From UMGS1474 sp050946775 (GTDB lineage: Bacteria; Bacillota; Clostridia; Oscillospirales; Acutalibacteraceae): a stretch of DNA of 31,945 nt. A program made the position numbers and the translations under genes. Under the pieces are notes generated by a model that had not been told where the DNA came from, did not search any database, and was given only the letters and a program-made list of their open reading frames with translations. The first letter of the stretch is position 1; each line of letters opens with the position of its first letter. The DNA lies in NCBI GenBank assembly GCA_050946775.1, contig JBMNVL010000007.1, positions 1 through 31,945 on the forward strand, read 5' to 3'. Positions 8,641 through 16,959 of the stretch are shown piece by piece.

Positions 8641-9987
8641 ATGGGACGACTGTTTGGAACGGACGGCGCGCGGGGCGTCGCCAACCGGGAGCTGACTCCG
8701 GAACTGGCGATGAACATCGGCCGCGCGGCGGCAAAGGTGCTGATTTCGGCGGAGCATCGCCGCCCGAAAATACTGGTGGGCAAGGATACCCGCGCTTCCG
8801 GCGATATGCTGGAAACGGCGCTGGCGGCCGGGCTGTGCTCGGTGGGCGCCGACGTGGTGCTGCTGGGTGTGGTGCCCACCCCGGCGGTGGCGTTTTTGGT
8901 CAAGGCGTACGACGCTCAGGCCGGGGTGATGATCTCGGCGTCGCACAACCCCTGCGAATACAACGGTATCAAGATCTTCAACGGCGAGGGCTATAAACTG
9001 CCCGACGCGCTGGAGGAGCAGATCGAGGCCATCGTGCTGGACGGTGCGGGGGAGGTACCCTGTCCCGAAGGCGGCGACGTCGGCCGGGTGACGGTGTGCG
9101 ATACCGCCGTGGCGGATTATGTGGCGCACGTCGCCTCGGTGGCGGAATGTCCGCTGACCGGGATGCGGATCGCGGTGGATTGCGCCAACGGCTCGGCCAG
9201 CGCCACGGCGCGGGCGCTGTTCGCGGCGCTGGGCGCCGACGCGATCATTCTCAACGATCAGCCGGACGGGGTCAACATCAACGAAAACTGCGGTTCCACC
9301 CATATCGAAGCGCTCGGCGCTTTTGTCAAAGAGCACGGACTGGAGGGCGGCGTGGCGTTTGACGGCGACGCCGACCGGTGTCTGGCGGTGGACGAAAACG
9401 GCGCCGTGATCGACGGCGATCAGATCATGGCGGCGCTGGCGCTGGATATGAAGGAAAAAGGCGAATTGGCCGGCAACGCCGTCGTCGGCACGGTGATGTC
9501 CAATCTCGGCTTCCGGCGCTGCTGCGAGCAAAACGGCATCACGCCGATCGCCGCCAAGGTGGGCGACCGTTACGTGCTGGAGGAGATGCGGGCGCACGGT
9601 TACGCGCTGGGCGGCGAACAGTCGGGCCATATCATCCTGCTGCGCCACGCCACCACCGGCGACGGCCAGATGTCGGCGGTCAAGCTGCTGACCGCCTGCC
9701 GCCGCAAGGGGATGGCCCTTTCCCAAATGGGCGGGGTGATGGAGCGGTATCCCCAGGTGCTCAAAAACCTGCGGGTCACTCCCGAGCAGAAGGCGGCCTT
9801 TACCCAAAGCGAACCCGCCAAACGGGCCATCGACGCCGCCGACGCGGCGCTGGGCGAGGACGGACGGGTGCTGGTGCGGCTGTCCGGCACCGAGCCGCTG
9901 ATCCGGGTGATGGCCGAGGGCAAACGGCTCGACGAGATCGACCGGCTGGTCAACGATCTGGCTGACGAGATCCTGGGAACGCTATGA
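8641..9987 (+). CDS. glmM: Phosphoglucosamine mutase GlmM
   Basis: The 448-aa protein has the alpha-phosphohexomutase layout: MGRLFGTDGARGVAN at the start, the phosphoserine loop ISASHNP with catalytic Ser101, the metal-binding DGDADR loop, GEQSGHIIL in the sugar-binding loop and RLSGTEPLIRVM as the phosphate-binding loop. It converts glucosamine-6-phosphate to glucosamine-1-phosphate for UDP-GlcNAc and peptidoglycan synthesis. AAGGAGAGG precedes the ATG. The stop overlaps the next start (ATGA at 9984-9987). Confidence 0.97.
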   Translation: MGRLFGTDGARGVANRELTPELAMNIGRAAAKVLISAEHRRPKILVGKDTRASGDMLETALAAGLCSVGADVVLLGVVPTPAVAFLVKAYDAQAGVMISASHNPCEYNGIKIFNGEGYKLPDALEEQIEAIVLDGAGEVPCPEGGDVGRVTVCDTAVADYVAHVASVAECPLTGMRIAVDCANGSASATARALFAALGADAIILNDQPDGVNINENCGSTHIEALGAFVKEHGLEGGVAFDGDADRCLAVDENGAVIDGDQIMAALALDMKEKGELAGNAVVGTVMSNLGFRRCCEQNGITPIAAKVGDRYVLEEMRAHGYALGGEQSGHIILLRHATTGDGQMSAVKLLTACRRKGMALSQMGGVMERYPQVLKNLRVTPEQKAAFTQSEPAKRAIDAADAALGEDGRVLVRLSGTEPLIRVMAEGKRLDEIDRLVNDLADEILGTL

Positions 9988-10850
9988 GAGCGGCAAAAAA
10001 CTGGGCAGACTACGAACTGCTGGACGCCTCCGACGGCGAGCGGCTGGAGCGTTGGGGCGAGATCGTGCTGATCCGGCCCGACCCGCAGATCTTGTGGCAC
10101 ACGCCCAAAACCCATCCTCTGTGGAAGAAAGCCCACGCCCGCTATCACCGCTCCAACAGCGGCGGCGGGCAGTGGGAGATATACCGGCCCATTCCCGAAA
10201 GCTGGACCGTCGCCTACGGCGATCTGCGCTTCGGACTCAAGCCGATGGGCTTCAAGCACACCGGCCTGTTCCCCGAACAGGCGGTCAACTGGGATTATAT
10301 GCGGGCGCTGATCGAAAAAGAGAACCGCCCGGTGCGGGTGCTCAACCTGTTCGGCTACACCGGCGCGGCGACGCTGGCTTGTGTCGCCGCCGGCGCGCAC
10401 GTCACCCACGTCGACGCCTCCAAAGGGATGGTGGCGTGGGGAAAAGAAAACGCCGCCCTGTCGGGACTGGCCGACCGGCCGATGCGATGGCTGGTGGACG
10501 ACTGCCTGAAATTCGTCGGGCGGGAACAGCGCCGGGGCAACACCTACGACGGCATTTTGATGGACCCGCCCTCCTACGGCCGCGGCCCTGGCGGAGAGGT
10601 CTGGCGGCTGGAGGACCAGATCGACGATCTGGTGGCGGCCTGTCTGCCGCTGCTGTCGGACGACGCGCTGTTTTTCATCATCAATTCCTACACCACGGGA
10701 CTGTCCCCGTCGGTGATGAAGTATATCCTCGGCGTCCGCGTGGCGCCGGGACGGGGCGGAAAAACCACCGCCGACGAGATCGGTTTGCCGGTAACGGCGA
10801 CCGGGCTGATCCTGCCCTGCGGCGCGACGGCCGTATGGGAAAAGAGTTGA
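9984..10850 (+). CDS. Class I SAM-dependent methyltransferase, RlmI-like
   Basis: The 288-aa protein overlaps glmM by four bases and is probably translationally coupled. Its SAM-binding motif I is LNLFGYTGAATLACVAAGA (about residues 114-132), followed by VDASKGMV and the catalytic-type motif ILMDPPSYGRG. That combination is typical of COG1092-like methyltransferases related to 23S rRNA cytosine methyltransferases RlmI and RlmK. There is no PUA domain at the N-terminus, unlike E. coli RlmI. The substrate is probably RNA, but this is inferred from the family. Confidence 0.88.
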   Translation: MRAAKNWADYELLDASDGERLERWGEIVLIRPDPQILWHTPKTHPLWKKAHARYHRSNSGGGQWEIYRPIPESWTVAYGDLRFGLKPMGFKHTGLFPEQAVNWDYMRALIEKENRPVRVLNLFGYTGAATLACVAAGAHVTHVDASKGMVAWGKENAALSGLADRPMRWLVDDCLKFVGREQRRGNTYDGILMDPPSYGRGPGGEVWRLEDQIDDLVAACLPLLSDDALFFIINSYTTGLSPSVMKYILGVRVAPGRGGKTTADEIGLPVTATGLILPCGATAVWEKS

Positions 10851-10865
10851 GAAAGGAACCCGACC

Positions 10866-11708
10866 ATGACCATGCTGACGGCACAAGACGTGCGGTTTCA
10901 ATATGAATATCCCGATGAACCGCCGGTGCTGGTGCTGGACGGCATCGATCTGACGGTGAAAAAGGGCGCGTTCGTCGCCCTGCTGGGGCACAACGGCTCG
11001 GGCAAATCGACTCTTGCCAAGCATTTCAACGCCCTGCTGCTGCCCACCGGCGGCACCCTGTTGGTGGAGGACATCGACACCCGTGACGAGGGGCGGCTGT
11101 ACGATATCCGCCGCAAGGTGGGGATGGTGCTGCAAAACCCCGACAACCAGCTGGTTTCCACCGTGGTGGAGGAGGACGTGGCGTTCGGCCCGGAAAATCT
11201 CGGAGTCGAACCGGCCGAGATCCGCCGCCGGGTGGACGAGGCGCTGCGGCTGGTCGGGATGTACGACTATCGCCGCCAATCGCCCCACAAGCTGTCGGGC
11301 GGGCAAAAGCAGCGGGTGGCCATCGCCGGGGTACTGGCGATGCAGCCCGACTGTCTGGTGCTGGACGAACCCACCGCCATGCTCGACCCCCAGGGACGCC
11401 GGGAGGTGCTGGACACCGTCTGCCGGCTCAACCGGGAACAGGGAATGACGGTGGTGCTGATCACCCACTACATGGAAGAGGCCGTGCTGGCCGACCGGGT
11501 GGTGGTGATGGACGCCGGCCGTACCGTGATGGACGGCACGCCGGCGCAGGTGTTCACCCGGGTGGATACCCTGAAGGCCACCGGACTGGACGTGCCGCAG
11601 CCCACCGAGCTTTGCGACGATCTGCGCCGGCAGGGCGTGGCGCTGCCCGACGGGATACTGACGGTCGAGGACTGCGTCGACGCGCTGGCGGCCGTATGGA
11701 GGAAATAG
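10866..11708 (+). CDS. ecfA1: Energy-coupling factor transporter ATPase EcfA1
   Basis: The 280-aa ABC ATPase has Walker A GHNGSGKST, Q-loop VLQNPDNQ, signature LSGGQKQR, Walker B CLVLDEPTAMLD and the H-loop in VLITHYMEE. The Q-loop form QNPDNQ is characteristic of ECF ATPases. It pairs with EcfA2 and EcfT to power uptake of vitamins or metal ions by shared substrate-binding EcfS proteins. AAAGGAA precedes the ATG. Confidence 0.96.
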   Translation: MTMLTAQDVRFQYEYPDEPPVLVLDGIDLTVKKGAFVALLGHNGSGKSTLAKHFNALLLPTGGTLLVEDIDTRDEGRLYDIRRKVGMVLQNPDNQLVSTVVEEDVAFGPENLGVEPAEIRRRVDEALRLVGMYDYRRQSPHKLSGGQKQRVAIAGVLAMQPDCLVLDEPTAMLDPQGRREVLDTVCRLNREQGMTVVLITHYMEEAVLADRVVVMDAGRTVMDGTPAQVFTRVDTLKATGLDVPQPTELCDDLRRQGVALPDGILTVEDCVDALAAVWRK

Positions 11709-11710
11709 GG

Positions 11711-12574
11711 ATGGCACTGCTGCAGTTGGACCGGGTGTCCTATACCTATTCCGCCGGTATGCCGTTTGAAAAGGCGGCGGTGCGGGAGGTGTCGCTGAGC
11801 GTGGAGGCCGGCGACTTCATCGGGGTGATCGGACACACCGGCTCGGGAAAATCCACCCTGATCCAGCAGATGAACGGCCTGATCCGCCCGACGGCGGGAC
11901 GGGTGCTGCTGGACGGCGAGGATATCTGGGCCAAGCCCCGGGAGATCCGCCGGGTGCGTTTCCGGGTGGGAATGGTGTTCCAGTACCCGGAGCATCAGTT
12001 GTTTGAGGATACCGTGTATAAAGATATTGCCTTCGGCCCGCGGAACATGGGCCTGTCCGAAGCGCAGATCGACGAGCGGGTGCGCCAGGCGGCGGCCTGG
12101 GCGGATCTGCGGGAGGAATGGCTGCAAAAATCCCCCTTTGATCTGTCGGGCGGCGAAAAACGCCGGGTGGCGATCGCCGGGGTGATCGCCATGCGTCCGC
12201 AGGTGCTGATTCTCGACGAGCCGACCGCCGGGCTGGATCCCCGCGGACGGGAACGTCTGCTCGAGCGGATCGCCGCTTATCATAAGCAGGAGAAAAACAC
12301 CGTGCTGCTGGTTTCTCACAGCATGGAGGACGTGGCGCGCACGGCGCAGAAGGTGCTGGTGATGGACGACGGCCGGGTGGCGATGTACGATACCACCGAC
12401 GCGGTCTTTTCCCGCGCCGGGGAACTGGAGGCCATCGGGCTGTCGGTGCCGGCGGTCACCAAAGTGTGTATGGAGCTGCGCCGCCGGGGGTTGTACCACG
12501 GCGAAAACGCCTACACCGTCGAACAGGCGGCCGCGCTGCTGGCGCCCCATTTGAAACGGGGTGATCGGGTATGA
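11711..12574 (+). CDS. ecfA2: Energy-coupling factor transporter ATPase EcfA2
   Basis: The 287-aa protein starts at ATG 11711, which has GGAGG at 11698-11702 eight bases upstream; an in-frame ATG at 11696 is possible but lacks a site. Walker A is GHTGSGKST, the Q-loop VFQYPEHQLFEDT, the signature LSGGEKRR and Walker B LILDEPTAGLD. It forms a heterodimer with EcfA1. Its stop overlaps the ecfT start in an ATGA junction. Confidence 0.96.
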   Translation: MALLQLDRVSYTYSAGMPFEKAAVREVSLSVEAGDFIGVIGHTGSGKSTLIQQMNGLIRPTAGRVLLDGEDIWAKPREIRRVRFRVGMVFQYPEHQLFEDTVYKDIAFGPRNMGLSEAQIDERVRQAAAWADLREEWLQKSPFDLSGGEKRRVAIAGVIAMRPQVLILDEPTAGLDPRGRERLLERIAAYHKQEKNTVLLVSHSMEDVARTAQKVLVMDDGRVAMYDTTDAVFSRAGELEAIGLSVPAVTKVCMELRRRGLYHGENAYTVEQAAALLAPHLKRGDRV

Positions 12575-13383
12575 TCGACATCACCATCGGCCAGTTTTTC
12601 CCCGGTCGCTCGGTCTTCCACCGGATGGATCCGCGGATGAAGCTGGTCCTGACGCTGGGGTATATCATCGCCATTTTCATTCCCCAAAACTGGGTGGGTC
12701 TGGCCGTCGCGATCGGGCTGCTGATCCTGTCGGCGGCGTTGTCCCGCCTGCCGGCGAAGCTCTTTTTGAAAGGGCTCAAGCCGGTGATCGTCATCGTGAT
12801 TTTCACCTCGCTGCTCAACGTGCTGTATATCCGCACCGGGGTGGAGCTGGTCAGTTTCGGCTTTGTGCATATCTACTCGGGCGGGCTGATCACGGCGGCG
12901 TTTTTGGGGCTGCGGATCATCTGTCTGGTGCTGGGCAGCTCGCTGCTGACCTACACCACCACCCCCACCGATCTCACCGACGCGCTGGAGCGGCTGTTGA
13001 AGCCCTTGAAATGGATCAAGGTGCCGGTGCACGAGCTGGCGATGATGATGACCATCGCCCTGCGGTTCATCCCCACCCTGGTGGAGGAGACCGACAAGAT
13101 CATGTCCGCCCAAAAGGCCCGCGGCGCCGATATGGACAGCGGTGGTCTGATCCGGCGGATCAAGGCGCTGCTGCCGGTGCTGGTGCCGCTGTTCGTGTCG
13201 TCCTTTCGCCGGGCGTATGAACTGGCGACGGCGATGGAGTGCCGCTGCTACCGCGGCGGCGAGGGCCGCACCCGGATGAAGCAGCTGCATCTGGCGGCGC
13301 TGGATTTCACAGCGCTGGCGGTGTTTGCGGCGGCGCTGGCGGCGATCATTGCGCTGAATTTCCTGCTGCCGCCGGTCTGGTAA
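12571..13383 (+). CDS. ecfT: Energy-coupling factor transporter transmembrane protein EcfT
   Basis: The 270-aa membrane protein begins MIDITIGQFFPGRSVFHRMDPRMK, a typical EcfT start that introduces the first membrane helix. Several hydrophobic helices follow. The cytoplasmic coupling helices carry the ARG signature in QKARGADM (about residues 178-186) and a second arginine-containing site near MECRCYRGG. These helices touch the EcfA dimer. No EcfS gene is adjacent, as expected for the group II arrangement where several S components share one module. Confidence 0.94.
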   Translation: MIDITIGQFFPGRSVFHRMDPRMKLVLTLGYIIAIFIPQNWVGLAVAIGLLILSAALSRLPAKLFLKGLKPVIVIVIFTSLLNVLYIRTGVELVSFGFVHIYSGGLITAAFLGLRIICLVLGSSLLTYTTTPTDLTDALERLLKPLKWIKVPVHELAMMMTIALRFIPTLVEETDKIMSAQKARGADMDSGGLIRRIKALLPVLVPLFVSSFRRAYELATAMECRCYRGGEGRTRMKQLHLAALDFTALAVFAAALAAIIALNFLLPPVW

Positions 13384-13408
13384 AAAACAACGGAAAGGAG
13401 CCGGTCGT

Positions 13409-14176
13409 ATGCCCCATTGGCAACTGTGGATCCGTTACGACGGCTCCCGTTATCACGGCTGGCAGGTGCAGCCAAACGGCGTCACCGTCCAGCAAACGCT
13501 GCAGGACGCGGTGGAACGGCTGACCGGTACCCGCTCGGGGATCACCGGCTGCAGCCGCACCGACGCCGGCGTGCACGCCAAGCAGTTTTGCTGCGCGCTG
13601 CACACCGGGTGCGCCATCCCGACCGACAGGGTGCCAGACGCCCTCAACGCCCATCTGCCGCGGGATATCGCGGTGATGGCCTGCCGGGCGGTGGGGGAGG
13701 ATTTCCATCCCCGGTATGACGCCGTCGGCAAGCGGTACGTCTACCGCATCCTCAACGCCCCGACCCGCGATCCCTTCCTCGAAGGGCGGGCGTACCATAT
13801 CCGCCGGCGGCTGAACGTCGACGTCATGGCCAAAGCCGCCGCCGATCTGACGGGCAAGCACGATTTTGCCGCTTTCTGCGCGGCGGGCAGCACCGTGGAG
13901 GATACGGTGCGCACCGTGCGGGACTGCGGCGTGACCCGCCGGGGAGAATTGGTGGAGATCCATATGCAGGCCGACGGCTTTTTGTACAACATGGTGCGCA
14001 TCGCGGTGGGCACCTTGCTGGAGATCGAATCCGGCCGGCTGCCGGGGAACGCCGTTCCGGCGATCCTAGCGAGCGGCGACCGCGCTCTTGCCGGGGCGAC
14101 CGCGCCGGCGGAGGGACTGTATCTGGAACGGGTGTTTTACCCTGACGGCTCGGGATTGAATTTGGAAACGGAGTGA
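13409..14176 (+). CDS. truA: tRNA pseudouridine(38-40) synthase TruA
   Basis: The 255-aa protein contains the catalytic motif GCSRTDAGVHA with Asp52 as the predicted nucleophile, LNAHLPRDIAV, KRYVYRI and the C-terminal FLYNMVRIAVGTLLEI block. It isomerises uridines 38-40 in the anticodon arm of many tRNAs. GGAAAGGAG precedes the ATG. It follows the ECF block, a common gene order in Bacillota. Confidence 0.96.
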   Translation: MPHWQLWIRYDGSRYHGWQVQPNGVTVQQTLQDAVERLTGTRSGITGCSRTDAGVHAKQFCCALHTGCAIPTDRVPDALNAHLPRDIAVMACRAVGEDFHPRYDAVGKRYVYRILNAPTRDPFLEGRAYHIRRRLNVDVMAKAAADLTGKHDFAAFCAAGSTVEDTVRTVRDCGVTRRGELVEIHMQADGFLYNMVRIAVGTLLEIESGRLPGNAVPAILASGDRALAGATAPAEGLYLERVFYPDGSGLNLETE

Positions 14177-14181
14177 CCGCT

Positions 14182-15609
14182 ATGGCGGACAAACGCGATT
14201 TGAAAATCAAAAAACGCCACACGCCGCAGACCAGGCGGGATCCCTCGCCGATGGCGTGGGAACGGGCGCCCCGGAAAAAAACGGTGCGGGTCAAAAAGAA
14301 ACCAAAGCCCGCCCGCGACACCGTGATGATGACCCTCGACGAGACCGAAGCGGCCGATCTGCCGGCGCAGACCACCCGGCGCAAGCGCCGGCCGGGACTG
14401 CGGCTGCTGGTACGGGTGGCGGCATTCGTGCTGGCGGTGCTGGTGATTGCCCTGATCTGGCAAAACGGCGACCATCTGGCGCCCGGAAACGTCAAGTTCT
14501 GGCTGGACCAGACCTTTTCGCCCGGCGGCGACGGATTTCCGGTGGAAATTTCCGGCAACAGCGTGCTGGACGTTCAGCCGGTGCAAAGCTATCTCGCCCT
14601 GTTGACCGATACCTCGCTGGTGGCGTTCAACGCGAACGGCGGAGAAGTGACCCGCCGCGCCCACAACTACGCCGAGCCGCTTTTGCGGGTGGCCGGGCGG
14701 TATATGCTGGTCGCCGAGATCGGCGGCAAGCGGTTTAGGCTGGAAACGCTGCCCGATACGGTGCTCAACGTGACGGCGGACAATTTGACACAGGATAAAA
14801 AAAGCGCCGTGCTGGATACCCCGATCGACAACGTCATCCTCTCGGCGGCGGTGCGTTCCGACGGCGCGGTGGCGCTGATCACCACCTCCACCCAGAGCTA
14901 TACCTCGGAGGTGCTGGTGTACAACGCCGAAGGCAAGCTGCGGTATCGCCAGCGCTACGCGTCGGTGCAGGCGACCGACGTTGCCTTCAGCCCCAACGGA
15001 CGGGATATCGCCGTGGTGGGGATCGACGCCCAAAACGGCGCCATGCAGTCGGTGCTGCGCGTCCACGCGCTTTCTTCGCAGGACAGTGAGCCGCGCCAGG
15101 AATTCACCGGCGCCGACGTGATGATCAGCCGGGTGGGGTACCTTTCCAGCGGGCGGATCGCCGCGATCGGGGACACCCAGGCGTGGGTCGTCAGCGACAA
15201 CGGCTCTCTTGACGAGCGGATCGCCTATCAGCAGCAGCTGGTGGGCTGTGCGTTCGGAGAAAAAACGGTGGCGCTGGCGCTGCAAAAGTACGGCGCCAGC
15301 GACGGCGGCGGACTGGTGCTGCTGGACGCGTCGGGCAAAACGGCGTTCACCGCCGAATTTTCCGGCCAGTTCCGCCATATGACGCTGGTCGACGGCGAAT
15401 GGCTGATGCTCACGGCCGGCCGGCTGATCCGGGGCGACGATTCCCGTGTTATCGGCGAGGCGGAGGTGGCGCAGGACGGTCAGCTGGTCGGCCGGCTGGG
15501 CCGCAAGGCGATCGTGCTGGGGCTGACGACGCTCAGCGAGTACGATCTGCCCGATCATACCGCCGCTTCCGAGACCGAAGCGGCGACGACTTCGACTACC
15601 CGGTCGTAA
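14182..15609 (+). CDS. DUF5711 family membrane-anchored beta-propeller-like protein
   Basis: The protein is 475 aa. ATG 14182 has GGAG at 14170-14173 eight bases upstream; an in-frame GTG at 14173 is less likely. A strongly basic N-terminal tail (about 1-72, many K/R) precedes one transmembrane segment at 74-93, so the remainder is predicted to be outside the membrane. The rest has repeated short beta-strand blades such as SYLALLTDTSLVAFN and VAFSPNGRDIAVVGI, resembling a beta-propeller. This matches DUF5711 proteins of Clostridia, whose function is unknown. It sits directly before a CvpA-like gene, suggesting a shared envelope role. Confidence 0.8.
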   Translation: MADKRDLKIKKRHTPQTRRDPSPMAWERAPRKKTVRVKKKPKPARDTVMMTLDETEAADLPAQTTRRKRRPGLRLLVRVAAFVLAVLVIALIWQNGDHLAPGNVKFWLDQTFSPGGDGFPVEISGNSVLDVQPVQSYLALLTDTSLVAFNANGGEVTRRAHNYAEPLLRVAGRYMLVAEIGGKRFRLETLPDTVLNVTADNLTQDKKSAVLDTPIDNVILSAAVRSDGAVALITTSTQSYTSEVLVYNAEGKLRYRQRYASVQATDVAFSPNGRDIAVVGIDAQNGAMQSVLRVHALSSQDSEPRQEFTGADVMISRVGYLSSGRIAAIGDTQAWVVSDNGSLDERIAYQQQLVGCAFGEKTVALALQKYGASDGGGLVLLDASGKTAFTAEFSGQFRHMTLVDGEWLMLTAGRLIRGDDSRVIGEAEVAQDGQLVGRLGRKAIVLGLTTLSEYDLPDHTAASETEAATTSTTRS

Positions 15610-15622
15610 GGAGGAAACGGAT

Positions 15623-16339
15623 ATGCCGATCGTATTGGACGTTTTGATCGTGGTGATCCTTGGGATCAGTCTGCATATGGGATACCGCCACGGTCTGGTG
15701 CGCAGCGTGGTCAAGCTGATCGGCTGCGTGGCGGCGCTGGTACTGGCGGTCACTCTCAGCCATCCGGTGGGCGAATGGACCTACGACACCTTCTTCCAAA
15801 GCCGGGTGGAAAGCGGTCTGTCCGATCGGGTGGAGCAATCGAGCGGCCGCTCGGTGCGGGATACCGCCCGCGAGGCGATCGAGGAATTGCCCGGCGGGGT
15901 ACGCGCCTTTTTGGGCGACAGCCAGTGGCTGGACGAGGCGCTGGCCAAATTTGACGACAGCGTGACCTATGAAAAGCAGGAGATCGTCACCGCCGTTTCC
16001 CGGGATATCATCCGTCCCGTGGCGGTCACGCTGCTGGGGGTCATCGCGTTTTTGCTGCTGTTCATCCTGCTTTTGATCGCGGTTGCGCTGCTGGCCAAGC
16101 TGGTCGGCAAGCTGGCCAGGATCCCCGGCCTGCGGCAGGTGGACGGCGCGCTGGGCGCCCTGCTGGGCCTGATCGAAGGGGTGGTGATCGTGCTGGCGGC
16201 GGTGGCGCTGATCCAGGTGGCGGTCACCTCGGCCGGCGACGACGCCTGGCTGACCAAAAAGGACGTCGATCAAACGGTGGTGTTCGGCTGGGTGGCGGAT
16301 CACGATCCGCTGACACCCTATCTGGATAAGCTGGCCTGA
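15623..16339 (+). CDS. CvpA family membrane protein
   Basis: The 238-aa protein starts MPIVLDVLIVVILGISLHMGYRHGLVRS, the CvpA-type opening in which a first hydrophobic helix is followed by G-x-x-x-G and R-rich residues. Further hydrophobic segments lie near residues 30-48, 130-160 and 178-200. CvpA proteins are widespread inner membrane proteins associated with colicin V secretion, biofilm or envelope stress; the molecular role is unclear. AAGGAGG precedes the ATG. A long extracellular loop separates helices 2 and 3. Confidence 0.85.
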   Translation: MPIVLDVLIVVILGISLHMGYRHGLVRSVVKLIGCVAALVLAVTLSHPVGEWTYDTFFQSRVESGLSDRVEQSSGRSVRDTAREAIEELPGGVRAFLGDSQWLDEALAKFDDSVTYEKQEIVTAVSRDIIRPVAVTLLGVIAFLLLFILLLIAVALLAKLVGKLARIPGLRQVDGALGALLGLIEGVVIVLAAVALIQVAVTSAGDDAWLTKKDVDQTVVFGWVADHDPLTPYLDKLA

Positions 16340-16374
16340 TCTCCCCGGTTTTCAAAAAGTAAGGAGCGTTTAAC

Positions 16375-16956
16375 ATGGCACATCGCATTCGTATGCAATG
16401 GAGCATCCCCAACGTATTGTCGCTGGTGCGCATCGCGCTGGTGCCGGCGTTCGTCGTGCTGTATATCCGGGGGATCCAGCCCGACCAGCGGGCGCTGCAA
16501 TACTGGTCGTTCGGGGTGCTGGCGCTGTCGGGTGTCACCGATCTGCTGGACGGGTTCATCGCCCGGCATTTTCACCAGATCACCGAGTTGGGCAAGGTGC
16601 TCGATCCCATTGCCGACAAGCTGACCCAGGTGGCGGTGCTGGTCTGTCTGGCGGTGCATTATCCGCTGCTGATCGGGCTGATGATCCTGTGCGTATGCAA
16701 GGAGCTGGGGCAGATGATCGGCGGGATGATCATCCTCAAGCTGGGCGGCCGGGTCGAGGGCGCCAAATGGTACGGCAAGGTGTCTACCTTCGCCTTTTAT
16801 CTGGTGATGGCGGCGTTCGTGCTGTGGGGAGAAAAAATGCCCGCCGGGGTATCGATCCCGCTGATCGTGGCGGTGGGCGTGCTGATGGTGTATGCGTTTA
16901 TCCGCTATGCCGTCGCGTTTGGCAAAACCGTTCGTGAACTGAAGACAAAGGAGTAA
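16375..16956 (+). CDS. pgsA: CDP-diacylglycerol--glycerol-3-phosphate 3-phosphatidyltransferase
   Basis: The 193-aa membrane enzyme shows the complete CDP-alcohol phosphotransferase motif with Asp56, Asp59, Gly60, Ala63, Arg64, Gly73, Asp77 and Asp81 in exact spacing. Several transmembrane helices follow. It makes phosphatidylglycerol phosphate, the precursor of phosphatidylglycerol and cardiolipin. The start IPNVLSLVRIALVPAF is typical for PgsA. Assignment to PgsA rather than another CDP-alcohol transferase rests on length and this N-terminus. Confidence 0.9.
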   Translation: MAHRIRMQWSIPNVLSLVRIALVPAFVVLYIRGIQPDQRALQYWSFGVLALSGVTDLLDGFIARHFHQITELGKVLDPIADKLTQVAVLVCLAVHYPLLIGLMILCVCKELGQMIGGMIILKLGGRVEGAKWYGKVSTFAFYLVMAAFVLWGEKMPAGVSIPLIVAVGVLMVYAFIRYAVAFGKTVRELKTKE

Positions 16957-16959
16957 CCC

